NCBI GenBank assembly: GCA_003249645.1
Contig: QKIH01000007.1
Location: 1-64,000, forward strand
DNA length: 64,000 nt
Direction: 5' to 3'
From: Desulfobulbaceae bacterium
GTDB taxonomy: Bacteria > Desulfobacterota > Desulfobulbia > Desulfobulbales > Desulfocapsaceae
Positions 16,586 to 25,958 of the stretch are shown here, in pieces (positions within the stretch are counted from its first letter, which is position 1; each line of letters starts with the position of its first letter). Both the position numbers and the translations under genes were made by a program. Below the pieces are notes generated by a model. The model ran no database searches. It had not been told where the DNA came from and was given only the letters and a program-made list of their open reading frames with translations.

Positions 16586-17125
16586 ATGATAAATTTTAGA
16601 CCAATCATTATTAGCTGTTTGATTTTATTGGCTTTTACACAGCTTTGTTATGCCGCAGAAGATAAAGGGCATAGTGTATACAGAATTACCAGCTATAATT
16701 TTGGTTATCTCAATGGGCAGTCCAGCTCAGGCATGGAAAGCATTTCCCAGAACCTCCCATTGCTGATAACAGGTTTCCAGTCTGATATTCTTGCCGATAT
16801 GAATCACGATAACGAGTCCCTCCTAACTTCTGCAAAAAGCAGTGCCACAGGGGGATTTGCTTTAGCGGCAGAGTACAGCCCGAACAGTAAATTTTCCTTT
16901 CTCGGTGCCTTTGGGCTTACATCCTCTGACTGGGATCCGGGCAGTCGCGAAAACCAGGCATCATGGGAAGCAAACCTAGGCATTATATACAATCTTTTTA
17001 ATAATGTCAGTTACGGAGTCCACTTCGGTTATATGGAAACCGGAGATGTCTATCAGAGACGCGATTCCTACAGTGATGTAGAATCCGTAATAATGATCAG
17101 CAACCAGCTCACGTTAAGCTTCTAG
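16586..17125 (+). CDS. Small outer-membrane beta-barrel protein
   Basis: 179 residues: signal peptide ending near CYAAED, then amphipathic strands (YRITSYNFGYLNG, FALAAEYSPNSKFSFLGAFGL, SYGVHFGYMETG) and a terminal LTLSF with phenylalanine last, the signal for BAM-mediated insertion. Size suits an eight-stranded OmpA/OmpW-like barrel. No specific family recognised. It converges with the AlgJ-like gene, with two bases between stops, and sits at the edge of the polysaccharide acetylation operon, so it could serve the same envelope structure (inference). Confidence 0.65.
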   Translation: MINFRPIIISCLILLAFTQLCYAAEDKGHSVYRITSYNFGYLNGQSSSGMESISQNLPLLITGFQSDILADMNHDNESLLTSAKSSATGGFALAAEYSPNSKFSFLGAFGLTSSDWDPGSRENQASWEANLGIIYNLFNNVSYGVHFGYMETGDVYQRRDSYSDVESVIMISNQLTLSF

Positions 17126-17127
17126 TT

Positions 17128-18132
17128 TCATTTTTTCACAAACGGTACTTTTCTCCACCCCCCGACACCAGTAAATTCTCTTGCCGCAAAACACCAGATG
17201 ATCAGCTTTTTTTTTGCAAGATAATCTGTGTTTTTCCGCGATTTCTGATAGAGCTTGATTCTGGATGGCGTCGCGCCTGACCCTCTTACACCGATTCGGT
17301 CAAGATTCATCTGAAGACGGGCTGCCAGATTCTCAAACAGGCCAGCCCCGCTGGCAAACAGATCACCACCTGAACTAAATACAAGCGTATGGCTGTCACC
17401 TAGAAGAAGGATAGGGCTTTCATCTGATTCTTCCGGCGCCTTTTCTGTGGTTTTATCTGCAATAAACTGCAACTCAATACACTCATTACCCTGTCTGCCC
17501 GACATTTTAATCAGGTCTCCGACAATATCTACACCATGTTTATTAATATCATATTCGTTTTTCAATGGAATATACCATGATTTGTCCACAATAATATTTC
17601 CAAGATCGCTAACGATTCGAGCAATACCATCTCCGGAAAAGTGTGTATCTGTCTTGCAATAAATATTTTTTTCATGCCGTTTTTCTATAAATGCTTTACG
17701 TAAATCAATAACATCAACGCCATCTGCTTTAAGTAACGAATAAAATGAATCATAGTTTTTATTAAGCTCGGCTACAGCTGCAGAAGCATCAACTGGCAAT
17801 TTCTCAGAATAAATCAATCCCTTTGGCGGAACCGGAACCAACAGTAATTCTATACCAAGACTTTTAAGCTGATCATTGAAATCAACTATAGCAGGCAGAG
17901 GATCGGCGAATTCCTTTTTGACTGTTTTCGATGCGTTTGCAGCATGCTCACCCCAGAAAGGCCCGGCAGTCATGTGCTCCAGCTCTTCTTTTAAAAAGAG
18001 CCAGCCATCTTTACCTTCAATGACCTCCCCCTGTTCGGCAGAAACAAGTTCCTTTAATGTCTGCCCAATGCAAGGCACGGTCACAAAGTTAATCAACAAG
18101 ATTAGAAGTATAATTTTTTTTACTTTTGCCAT
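17128..18132 (-). CDS. AlgJ/AlgX-like SGNH acetyltransferase, short paralogue
   Basis: 334 residues, exported (hydrophobic segment after MAKVKK). GKDGWLF near 41-47, DTH at 162-164 and GDSHT at 245-249 give the Asp-His and nucleophilic Ser of the AlgJ/AlgX/DUF SGNH fold, and a C-terminal LIIWCFAAREFTG matches the paralogue upstream. The family moves acetyl groups onto exopolysaccharide in the periplasm. ATG 18132 is chosen because GGGGGGAG precedes it; a TTG at 18150 is also open. It overlaps the end of the larger paralogue by 13 bases, and the two are probably translated in a coupled way. Last gene of the operon. Confidence 0.85.
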   Translation of the reverse strand: MAKVKKIILLILLINFVTVPCIGQTLKELVSAEQGEVIEGKDGWLFLKEELEHMTAGPFWGEHAANASKTVKKEFADPLPAIVDFNDQLKSLGIELLLVPVPPKGLIYSEKLPVDASAAVAELNKNYDSFYSLLKADGVDVIDLRKAFIEKRHEKNIYCKTDTHFSGDGIARIVSDLGNIIVDKSWYIPLKNEYDINKHGVDIVGDLIKMSGRQGNECIELQFIADKTTEKAPEESDESPILLLGDSHTLVFSSGGDLFASGAGLFENLAARLQMNLDRIGVRGSGATPSRIKLYQKSRKNTDYLAKKKLIIWCFAAREFTGVGGWRKVPFVKK

Positions 18133-19775
18133 TGTATAAGCTCCCCCCAATTCGGCATTTCATATTCAATCATCTCATCGTCAAGGGCTGACCGTCTCAA
18201 TGCTGCGTATTCGCTTTCAACAGCAGCCCAATCCTGCAATTTCATTGTAATCGTCTCTCCTATCTTCCCGGTTGCTATTTTAGTCAATTCATTATTTTTC
18301 ATTCCCCAGGTGTATACCAGACAGTCTCCAAGAACCTCACCACTAACAGCATCTTCAACATTTACAAGATGCAAGGTAATAATATTGTCCTTGTACGGCA
18401 CCGAACCTGGCCGTGGAGATCTTGATATGTCACGAATTTCGCCATGAACAAGTCTCTCTTCTCCTGTCGGCACCAGATAAAAGTCATCGGATCCGCCCAG
18501 TCTGCTCTCAGGAAGCTCAATAATTTTCCACTCGCCCTGAGTCAACTCACGCGCAGCGAACTGCCAGATCACAAGTTTTGTATTTTTCAGCCGGTCAATC
18601 CCTCTTGCCAGCTCAGCAGCAAGCTGCTCTCTTGTCACATACGCACCCTGATCATTTTGGAGAATTGTATCTATAGGACTTTTAAGGTAAAAACTGAGTT
18701 GCTCTCCAAAGCCAGCCCCATTGCCCCACCCCATTGTTTCTTCCGAATAGATATTGGAAAACGAATCGCCAAGCAGCAAGACATTGCCGGACGATGACTG
18801 GCGCCACAATTCACTTCCACCAGTTAGAACCGGATGAATTTCAACCTCTTCATCGAGCCGGATCTTTTCAGTCGGCAATTTCAGCATGACTGCAATATCA
18901 CCCTGATTCACGACTGACTCTGTTTCTCTTTTGTATTTAATCTGTTCAAAACTCATCTGTAGCTGAGAGTAAACATATGAAGCAATATACCTTGCAACAG
19001 TTTCCATCGCACCTGGCGTCCAGTGCGTATCAGTCCTAAGATAGGCAGGATTTTTCTGCTCCCGCACGTAAGAAGTCAGCAAAGGGGCAGGATCGATTAA
19101 ATGGATTCCGTTTTCTTCCAGTCTGGCCCGAATATTTCCCCAGCCAGAAGAATATAGCGGCAAAGACTCAGCTGAACGAAAACGAGAAATTTTATCGGGG
19201 TAAATCATTGGTTTAACGGGAGTCGGGACAACAACAAGTTCTACCCCTCTTTGCCGCAGTTTATCCCGAAAATCGACTATTGCGGATACCGGATCATTCG
19301 TCGCACTTTTTCCAGGATGCGTATTTGACACAATGTACTCAGCATTGAGAAGATGATCGACATCTTTACTGTAGAAAAGCCACCCATCCTTACCCGGCAG
19401 CACCTTTTCATTTCCTTTACCAAGCAGCAAGAGAGTTTTCTGCATCGGCCAGAAAAGAGCATGGAGCAGCGTTTTATCCTCAAGCTCCTCTTCTGTTGTT
19501 TTGACGGCCTGCAAAAGACGATCATTAACCATATCAATCCGGTCTATCAGAGAATCAGATGGAGTTGGTCCGAAAGCATTGCTGAAATTATCGTAAAATA
19601 TCGATGCGGGATCAGGAACTTTTCCCTTTAATCCGATCAGCTCCTGCAGGGTTGGGACAGTGAAAACCAGCAGAAGAAAAGCAGCAACGATGAACCGGGC
19701 CATAGGAGGCGAGACGGTTGTCCGCCCGACCTCGAGTGCTGCCAATTCCTCCCGTGTATACCTTTCATCGCTCAT
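18120..19775 (-). CDS. AlgX/AlgJ-like SGNH polysaccharide O-acetyltransferase
   Basis: 551 residues with one N-terminal membrane anchor (about 26-44) and a periplasmic SGNH domain: GKDGWLFYSKD at 128-138, DTH at 249-251 (TDTHWTPGA) and GDSFS at 336-340, followed by LVIWQFAARELTQGEW. A C-terminal part of about 110 residues after that motif has beta-rich character and might bind glycan. In alginate and similar systems such proteins receive acetyl from the membrane MBOAT protein and transfer it to the polymer. The gene lies 10 bases after the AlgI-type gene, which supports that pairing. Confidence 0.88.
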   Translation of the reverse strand: MSDERYTREELAALEVGRTTVSPPMARFIVAAFLLLVFTVPTLQELIGLKGKVPDPASIFYDNFSNAFGPTPSDSLIDRIDMVNDRLLQAVKTTEEELEDKTLLHALFWPMQKTLLLLGKGNEKVLPGKDGWLFYSKDVDHLLNAEYIVSNTHPGKSATNDPVSAIVDFRDKLRQRGVELVVVPTPVKPMIYPDKISRFRSAESLPLYSSGWGNIRARLEENGIHLIDPAPLLTSYVREQKNPAYLRTDTHWTPGAMETVARYIASYVYSQLQMSFEQIKYKRETESVVNQGDIAVMLKLPTEKIRLDEEVEIHPVLTGGSELWRQSSSGNVLLLGDSFSNIYSEETMGWGNGAGFGEQLSFYLKSPIDTILQNDQGAYVTREQLAAELARGIDRLKNTKLVIWQFAARELTQGEWKIIELPESRLGGSDDFYLVPTGEERLVHGEIRDISRSPRPGSVPYKDNIITLHLVNVEDAVSGEVLGDCLVYTWGMKNNELTKIATGKIGETITMKLQDWAAVESEYAALRRSALDDEMIEYEMPNWGELIQWQK

Positions 19776-19785
19776 CAGCCGTCAC

Positions 19786-21198
19786 CTAAAAATTGAAATA
19801 AATAAAAGGATTATACGACTGAATGGTTAAAAGCCCGACAGAAATCGCCAGCAGAAAGAAAATGGCCGCTGCTTTAACTGTATTGAGATCTCTTGTCCAA
19901 TCCCAGGTTTGCGGGGCCAGCCAGACCACCAACGCTGAAATGCCCATGCAAAAAAGTGAATAAGGCGAATAAAAAACGCCTGCAAGCAAAACACTGTTTG
20001 GCGAGGCGGAAACACCCCCAAACATACTGCCAAGATAGTTCATAGCCTGCGGCAGAGTCTCGGCCCTGAAAAAGACCCAGGCGATAACAACCAGCAGAAA
20101 GGTCAGGCCAACCCGCACCGGTCTTCGCAGCCTGAAATATATTGCTTCTTTGCCGGCAAGCCGCTCAGCACCGAGCATTATGCCGTGGAGAGCTCCCCAT
20201 ATAATAAAGTTCCACGATGCCCCATGCCATAAACCGCCAAGCAGCATAACTATGGCAAGATTTATTGCTGTCCTGCCGCTCCCTTTCCTGTTCCCGCCAA
20301 GCGGGAAATAAAGATATTCACGAAGCCAGGTTGACAGCGATATATGCCATCTGCGCCAGAACTCGGTAATCGAAGTGGATTTGTAGGGGGAACTGAAGTT
20401 TTTCGGGAATACAAAACCGAACATCAAACCCAGCCCAATCGCCATGTCGGAATATCCGCTGAAATCGAAATAGATCTGAAATGCGTAGGCGACAGCACCA
20501 TACCAGGCATCGATAACTCCTGGAGCAGAAGAGGCAAAAGCGAGGTCAGCGATCTTTCCGCAGCCGTTGGCAAGCAGCACTTTTTTAGCCATACCGATAG
20601 AAAAGAAAGCAACACCGCGGGCAAACTTCTCAACCGTATGGATCCTTGACTGCAATTGTTCAGCAACTTCCTTAAAACGGATTATTGGTCCTGCCACCAG
20701 CTGCGGGAACAAGGAAACATAACAGCTGAAATCAATGAAATTTTTCTTGAACCGGGCATCCCCCCGATACACATCAATGGTATAGCTCATCGACTGAAAA
20801 GTGTAAAAGCTGATACCGAGAGGAAGCAAAAAGGAGAGCTCCACCTCAAAACTGTGTGCGCTCAGACCAACAATCTGAAGCAGACTGTTGTAATTTTCCA
20901 GCGCAAAGCCCATATATTTGAAGATCGACAACAGGCCGAGATTAGTCAAAACAGAAACCGCAACAGCCGTTTTGCGCATCTTTTTCGAATAGCTTGCAAC
21001 ACCGGCAACCCATCCACAACAGTAATCAACCACTGTAGAAAAGAACATGAGAAGACAAAACAGCGGATTAGACCAGCTGTAGAAAACATAGGAGAGAAGC
21101 GTCAGCAGAAAATTTCTTCCCCTTCCCGGCATCAGATAATACAGGAGCAGGCTGGCAGGAAGAAAATAGAACAAAAAGATATGTGAAGAAAAGACCAT
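19786..21198 (-). CDS. algI: AlgI-type MBOAT O-acyltransferase
   Basis: Polytopic membrane protein of 470 residues that passes acetyl groups across the inner membrane for polysaccharide O-acetylation. MBOAT landmarks are clear: QIYFDFSGYSDMAIG at 241-255, RRWHISLSTWLREYLYFPLGG at 282-302 and the catalytic-histidine segment LLGGLWHGASWNF around H325. Length fits AlgI (about 470-520). It precedes the two SGNH paralogues and follows the propeller/LamG-like gene on the same strand, so a four-gene operon is likely. The acetylated polymer is not known. Confidence 0.93.
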   Translation of the reverse strand: MVFSSHIFLFYFLPASLLLYYLMPGRGRNFLLTLLSYVFYSWSNPLFCLLMFFSTVVDYCCGWVAGVASYSKKMRKTAVAVSVLTNLGLLSIFKYMGFALENYNSLLQIVGLSAHSFEVELSFLLPLGISFYTFQSMSYTIDVYRGDARFKKNFIDFSCYVSLFPQLVAGPIIRFKEVAEQLQSRIHTVEKFARGVAFFSIGMAKKVLLANGCGKIADLAFASSAPGVIDAWYGAVAYAFQIYFDFSGYSDMAIGLGLMFGFVFPKNFSSPYKSTSITEFWRRWHISLSTWLREYLYFPLGGNRKGSGRTAINLAIVMLLGGLWHGASWNFIIWGALHGIMLGAERLAGKEAIYFRLRRPVRVGLTFLLVVIAWVFFRAETLPQAMNYLGSMFGGVSASPNSVLLAGVFYSPYSLFCMGISALVVWLAPQTWDWTRDLNTVKAAAIFFLLAISVGLLTIQSYNPFIYFNF

Positions 21199-21230
21199 TG
21201 GATTAATATGATAATGAAATGGCTTAAGTT

Positions 21231-23306
21231 TTACTTTTCCACACTATAATAGAGATCAAGATCAGGTTCAAACATATCCATCATCAGCCTCTCACCTTCT
21301 AGCTCCGGATGTGAATCAAACGGTTCAACACTGAGCCGAATTTGACTGCCTTCTTCCGCCGACACGGCGCTTTCAACCGGTTCCCGGTCAAGAACCGCCC
21401 ATGATGCAACAAGAATCTGATCACTTTCATATTTTCCGGCCACCACATCAATGACACGGTATCGGTTGACAGTCAGAGCCCTTGAATACGCGCCAAGACT
21501 GTCGGGTAAGGGGATGACAGATTTTTCGGTCAGCTCCCCTAACAATTCAATTCGATCAACTATCTGCCGTTCTGCCACTTGTTTCCGGATGATTTCGACA
21601 TCAGCAGCCCGTTCCTTGTCTGCAGGTTTCTTGCCGAATAGAACAACATGGGATATTGCCCCGGAAAGCCCTTCCCCGACAAGATTACTGCTGCCAAAAG
21701 CAAGATGTCCTGATTTTATCTTTTCTAGCGACGCCCCCAGTCCATCTACTTTATGAATCAGCTTTCCATCGATATAGAGCTGTAATACACTATTATCTAT
21801 AGCAAGAAAAAAGTGGTAACTGGCCTTCTCTTTGGAAAAAACTGTATCAAGTTTCACAGGAACATGCTCGGGAATAAGCAGCTCAAGTCCATTATTCACT
21901 TGCCTCATTGCAATCCGGCCATCAGCTTTTTCACCATAAGAAAAAATCGTCCCCGAAACAGCACCGTACTGAAAGGGGGAATACAACATCTCCATTCCGA
22001 AATAGTTTTCAGTGCGGATGATCTTTAACGCTTCATTTTCTTTATATTCGGCTGCGAAGCTGCCTTTTCGCAGTTCCATCTCACCAAAACGATTGAAAAT
22101 CGAATTACCTGATGGCTCTACCGCATTTTGGCTGAACCCGACAAGTGAATCCTCACCAAGTTGATTTGATTCAAAAAGATTCTGCCAGAAAAAAAGTACT
22201 TTCTTGAGTCCCGAAGGCCAGTTCAGGTCTGGCAACGCAGCCGTATTTTCTTCAGCAGGATCAGCTTTTTTATAATTCTGGTAACTTGTCTTACCGTCTC
22301 TTATCCAGAGATCCGGATAAAAATCGGCTTTCTTATTTTTCGTCAGTTGAAACCAGTCGACAACATTTTTTAAAGAATTATCAAATCTTCCGAGGTAAAT
22401 TTCTACGTCCTTTCCACCACCACCGATCTTATTGCCGCCCTCACCCTCTTTATACGGTCCGGTCAAGCTGAAAAAATTGAAATGATTACTCCATCTTGGA
22501 TGATACACCTCATACCCATCTATGCCGGGAGCTCCATTAATGTTTGTTTTCCAGCTTTCTCCGCTTAACGTATCGGTGAAGCCGAGATTTCGATGGGTTC
22601 CATCAAATATCCATAAAATTTTATCATTGCCCGGACTAAGCGATGTCCAACAGCCTTTTCCTATTCTTTTCAGCTCACCCGTTTTAGTATTGAGAGTCGA
22701 ACCAAACGGCCAGGGAAACAGGCCGCCAATTATCTGTCCGTCCTCTGAAACATCCAGATTCGACCAGGACAAAGGGGTCTTGTTCCAGACAAGTTCTTTT
22801 TTTCCTGGTTTATCAAGACGATATCTTACCAGCGATTTATGACTCAGCTTATGGTCTTCTGCACCATCGCCGTCAAGTGCGTACACCCAATTTTTCCCCG
22901 ATGCAGGATCCTGCCAGACAGCTACAGCCACACCGCTGGCAAACTTTTTCATCCTGCCGGAATCGAAATTAATTGTATAAATAGTGTGCTTATTTCTGAC
23001 AGAGACAAGAATCGTCTCTCCATCAGGAGTAAAAAGAGGTTTATAGTAATTATCAATCCGGTCTGACATGGCCCTCACTCCTTTTCCATCTTCGGAGTCA
23101 TATGCCATTATTTTCATATTATTTTTCTGTGCCAGGGTATCATCTCCTTCCGCCTGATCCTGTACCCAGACAAGCCTTGTCTGACTTCCTGTAAATTGTT
23201 TTATCTGAACAGAAAGCTCTTCAGCCTCTGAAAAAGGCGTATAAACCAGAAGAATAAGAAACAACAGCGATAGGACATTTGTTCTCCCCCGGGAACAAAA
23301 TAACAT
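21231..23306 (-). CDS. Exported beta-propeller (TolB-like) plus LamG-like protein
   Basis: 691 residues. A signal peptide (to about residue 28) is followed by TolB/WD-like blades: phrases such as TRLVWVQD, GKGVRAMSD, DGETILVSVR and SEDGQIIGGLF repeat with propeller spacing up to about 340. Residues around 385-570 look like a concanavalin/LamG fold (YHFFLAIDNSVLQLYIDGK, HLAFGSSNL, GAISHVVLFG). The last 100 residues are unassigned. No catalytic motif is recognised; a glycan-binding or scaffold role is suggested by its place as the first gene of the acetylation operon, 32 bases before algI. Confidence 0.7.
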   Translation of the reverse strand: MLFCSRGRTNVLSLLFLILLVYTPFSEAEELSVQIKQFTGSQTRLVWVQDQAEGDDTLAQKNNMKIMAYDSEDGKGVRAMSDRIDNYYKPLFTPDGETILVSVRNKHTIYTINFDSGRMKKFASGVAVAVWQDPASGKNWVYALDGDGAEDHKLSHKSLVRYRLDKPGKKELVWNKTPLSWSNLDVSEDGQIIGGLFPWPFGSTLNTKTGELKRIGKGCWTSLSPGNDKILWIFDGTHRNLGFTDTLSGESWKTNINGAPGIDGYEVYHPRWSNHFNFFSLTGPYKEGEGGNKIGGGGKDVEIYLGRFDNSLKNVVDWFQLTKNKKADFYPDLWIRDGKTSYQNYKKADPAEENTAALPDLNWPSGLKKVLFFWQNLFESNQLGEDSLVGFSQNAVEPSGNSIFNRFGEMELRKGSFAAEYKENEALKIIRTENYFGMEMLYSPFQYGAVSGTIFSYGEKADGRIAMRQVNNGLELLIPEHVPVKLDTVFSKEKASYHFFLAIDNSVLQLYIDGKLIHKVDGLGASLEKIKSGHLAFGSSNLVGEGLSGAISHVVLFGKKPADKERAADVEIIRKQVAERQIVDRIELLGELTEKSVIPLPDSLGAYSRALTVNRYRVIDVVAGKYESDQILVASWAVLDREPVESAVSAEEGSQIRLSVEPFDSHPELEGERLMMDMFEPDLDLYYSVEK

Positions 23307-23357
23307 GACTGCACCTTTAAATAGAAATTTCTTTGAGTAATAAAATTTTGATTAAAT

Positions 23358-23412
23358 ACGGCTTATTCTTTCTGTCAAGCTGCTTGACTTTGCAGAAAGA
23401 GTACTATAATAC
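23358..23412. promoter_or_regulatory. Back-to-back divergent promoters for the two polysaccharide operons
   Basis: Leftward: TTGACA (complement of 23373-23378), 16 bases, then TTTAAT. Rightward: TTGACT (23384-23389) with TATAAT at 23405-23410 (15 bases; TAATAC at 17). The two -35 boxes form an inverted repeat GTCAAG CTG CTTGAC, so one bound protein could control both directions. Confidence 0.6.
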
Positions 23413-23475
23413 TCAAGCCACTGAACCTTCAAAGTCCCACGGTGGAAATCATCAACAGTCCAACAATACTGAAAC

Positions 23476-24699
23476 ATGACATCTCCGACATACAACATAT
23501 TAATGTATTCCCATGATACCTACGGACTTGGACACATTCGCCGGACGATGGCCATAGCCAACCATCTGCGGAATGAAAACACCAATATCCTCATTCTCAC
23601 AGGTTCACCAATAGCCGGTCGATTCAACTTCCCTGAACAGATAGATTATGTCCGCATCCCGGGAATGATCAAGCAGACCAACGAGGAATACATACCGCTG
23701 GCCATTCGAATTGATCAGGAACAAGCACTTAACATAAGAACGAATATAATTCTTGCCACCGCCAAGACATTTAAACCTGACCTTTTTATTGTCGATAAGG
23801 AACCGCTCGGTTTAAAAAAAGAAGTCTTGCCAACACTCATCTGGTTAAAGAACAAACTCAAAAAGACGCGGACAATCTTAGGTCTTCGTGACATTCTCGA
23901 TGATTCAGAAGTCATTCGCAACGACTGGCAGGACAAAGATGTTTACCGCTATCTTGAGTGCCTCTACGATGAAATCTGGATCTATGGCAATAAAGATATC
24001 TACAACCCGGTCGAACAGTATAACATTCCTCCCTGCATTCATGACAGGGTCTATTTCACCGGCTATATCCCGAGAAACGAGATCAAAAAAAACGCCCGGA
24101 GTAAAATCAGAAATCAGTTCAGACTGCTTGATGACGATATTTTTGTTCTGGTCACCACCGGTGGTGGCGGCGACGGCAAGGAAGTCCTCGAACAATATCT
24201 TGCCATGCACGACTATTACCCGACTTCACTGCCGTTGAAGTCGGTGCTGATTACCGGCCCGTTCATGCCGAAAAAGGAACGGGAAAAAATCAAGAAACAC
24301 GCCAAACAGCACGGCATAAAAACATTGCCCTTTCACCCCAGAATGGAGGAACTGATAAGGGCTGCCGACCTTGTCATTTCCATGGGCGGTTACAACACGC
24401 TCTGCGAAATCCTTACCCAACAGACACCCTCACTCATTATCCCGCGGGAGACGCCCAGAAAAGAGCAGCTTATAAGGGCAAAACGGCTCAAAGAACGCGG
24501 CCTCATTGATTATCTTCGCTGGAGCGAAGTAACCCCGCAGCTGCTGCGTGAAAAGATATTTGCCCTGCTTGAAAATGAAGAGATCGAAAAAGCGATGAAG
24601 GATTTTCAATTAACGGGCCTTGATACCATGCTGAACCGTCTTGACAGTTTCAGATACATGGAAGATACGGACGACGATCTGCAGCAGGGAAACGGATAA
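23476..24699 (+). CDS. GT-B glycosyltransferase (MurG/GT28-like)
   Basis: 407 residues. The N-terminal MYSHDTYGLGHIRRTMAIA resembles the acceptor-side glycine-rich segment of MurG-type enzymes, and LRDILDD near the middle and the C-terminal donor-binding run (TTGGGGDGKE, VISMGGYNTLCEIL, LIIPRETPRKEQ) fit a nucleotide-sugar transferase of GT-B fold. No signal peptide, so it acts at the cytosolic face. It shares the same order of motifs with the protein encoded at 26578, which appears to be a paralogue. First gene of a five-gene run with gaps of 1-4 bases. Sugar and linkage unknown. Confidence 0.85.
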   Translation: MTSPTYNILMYSHDTYGLGHIRRTMAIANHLRNENTNILILTGSPIAGRFNFPEQIDYVRIPGMIKQTNEEYIPLAIRIDQEQALNIRTNIILATAKTFKPDLFIVDKEPLGLKKEVLPTLIWLKNKLKKTRTILGLRDILDDSEVIRNDWQDKDVYRYLECLYDEIWIYGNKDIYNPVEQYNIPPCIHDRVYFTGYIPRNEIKKNARSKIRNQFRLLDDDIFVLVTTGGGGDGKEVLEQYLAMHDYYPTSLPLKSVLITGPFMPKKEREKIKKHAKQHGIKTLPFHPRMEELIRAADLVISMGGYNTLCEILTQQTPSLIIPRETPRKEQLIRAKRLKERGLIDYLRWSEVTPQLLREKIFALLENEEIEKAMKDFQLTGLDTMLNRLDSFRYMEDTDDDLQQGNG

Positions 24700-24703
24700 G
24701 TAG

Positions 24704-25954
24704 ATGACTGCAGCCAGCACTTCGGCAATAGCGTACATCCTCAAAGGATACCCAAGGATTTCAGAAACATTTATCTCCAATGAAATTCTGATGCTTGAAG
24801 AGATGGGATTCAACATTCATCTGATTCCCATGCGGCATCCAAGAGAATCATTCTGCCACGACTCAGTAAAACAGATCAAGGCCCCGGTCGATTATCTCCC
24901 GACTGAAATGCTTCAGGAACTGCCGAGACTTCTGGTTCCCAATATCTTATTGGCCAAAGAACAACCCGAAAGATATAAGCGGGCATTGCTGCATGCAGCA
25001 GCCAAGTTCAGACAAAACGGAAAACCTGCCACAATAAAACACCTCCTGCAGGCAGGATATATGACACAAACCATTCTGACCAAACATCCCGAGATAGTTC
25101 ATCTGCACGGCCATTTTGCCCACTCGCCAACATCGGTAGCCATGTTCGGATCAATCCTTTCAGGGCTCTCGTTCAGTTTCACTGCCCATGCCAAGGATAT
25201 CTACACCTCCATACCGGATCATTTACGGGAAAAAGTGGCAGCAGCTAAATTCGCAGTAACCTGTACAAAACATAATGCCGAGTACTTGAAACAACTGGCA
25301 GGCAAACATGCCGCATCTATTCACACCATTTATCACGGGATTGATACGCGTCTTTTTGACAACTGCGAGACCGTTCATGAACCTCATGAACCCTACAGAC
25401 TACTGACCGTTGCCCGGATCACGGAAAAGAAGGGATTGCCGACCATCTACAAAGCTCTCGCCACTCTTCGCGATCGCGGTATCAGCTTCAGCCATACTCT
25501 TATCGGTGATGGTGACGATAAAAAGAAGATAACCGGGCTGATAAAAGAACTGAAACTCTCTGAACAATGCAGGCTGCTTGGCACCAGAACCCATACCCAG
25601 GTGCTGGAAGAATACCGAAACAGCGATCTCTTTCTGCTTGGCTGTCAGATAGCCCATAATGGAGACAGAGATGGTATTCCCAACGTGCTGATCGAAAGCC
25701 TTGCCATGGGTCTGCCTGCTCTTGCCACCGATGTTTCCGCTATTCCAGAGCTTCTTTTCCATGAGCGGACCGGACTTGTTGTGCCGCCTGAAAATCCGGA
25801 AATCATGGCAGACAACATTCTACGGCTACTTCAGGATACAGAACTCAGGACTCGCTGTATCGAAAACGGCCGGAAACTTGTCAAAGAAGGATTTGATAAT
25901 GTATGGTGGACAGCAGAACTTGCCAAAACATATCAAAAAGAGATTTTTGACTAA
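24704..25954 (+). CDS. Family 4 glycosyltransferase
   Basis: 416 residues. The N-terminus AYILKGYPRISETFISNEI is typical of GT4 enzymes of capsule and colanic-acid type. The C-terminal half has the GT4 donor site: TVARITEKKG, LIGDGDDKKK and the EX7E-type region IPNVLIESLAMGLPALATDV followed by GLVVPPENPE. Cytosolic retaining transferase using a nucleotide sugar. It lies four bases after the preceding glycosyltransferase gene and four bases before the phosphatase gene. Confidence 0.92.
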   Translation: MTAASTSAIAYILKGYPRISETFISNEILMLEEMGFNIHLIPMRHPRESFCHDSVKQIKAPVDYLPTEMLQELPRLLVPNILLAKEQPERYKRALLHAAAKFRQNGKPATIKHLLQAGYMTQTILTKHPEIVHLHGHFAHSPTSVAMFGSILSGLSFSFTAHAKDIYTSIPDHLREKVAAAKFAVTCTKHNAEYLKQLAGKHAASIHTIYHGIDTRLFDNCETVHEPHEPYRLLTVARITEKKGLPTIYKALATLRDRGISFSHTLIGDGDDKKKITGLIKELKLSEQCRLLGTRTHTQVLEEYRNSDLFLLGCQIAHNGDRDGIPNVLIESLAMGLPALATDVSAIPELLFHERTGLVVPPENPEIMADNILRLLQDTELRTRCIENGRKLVKEGFDNVWWTAELAKTYQKEIFD

Positions 25955-25958
25955 GCCG

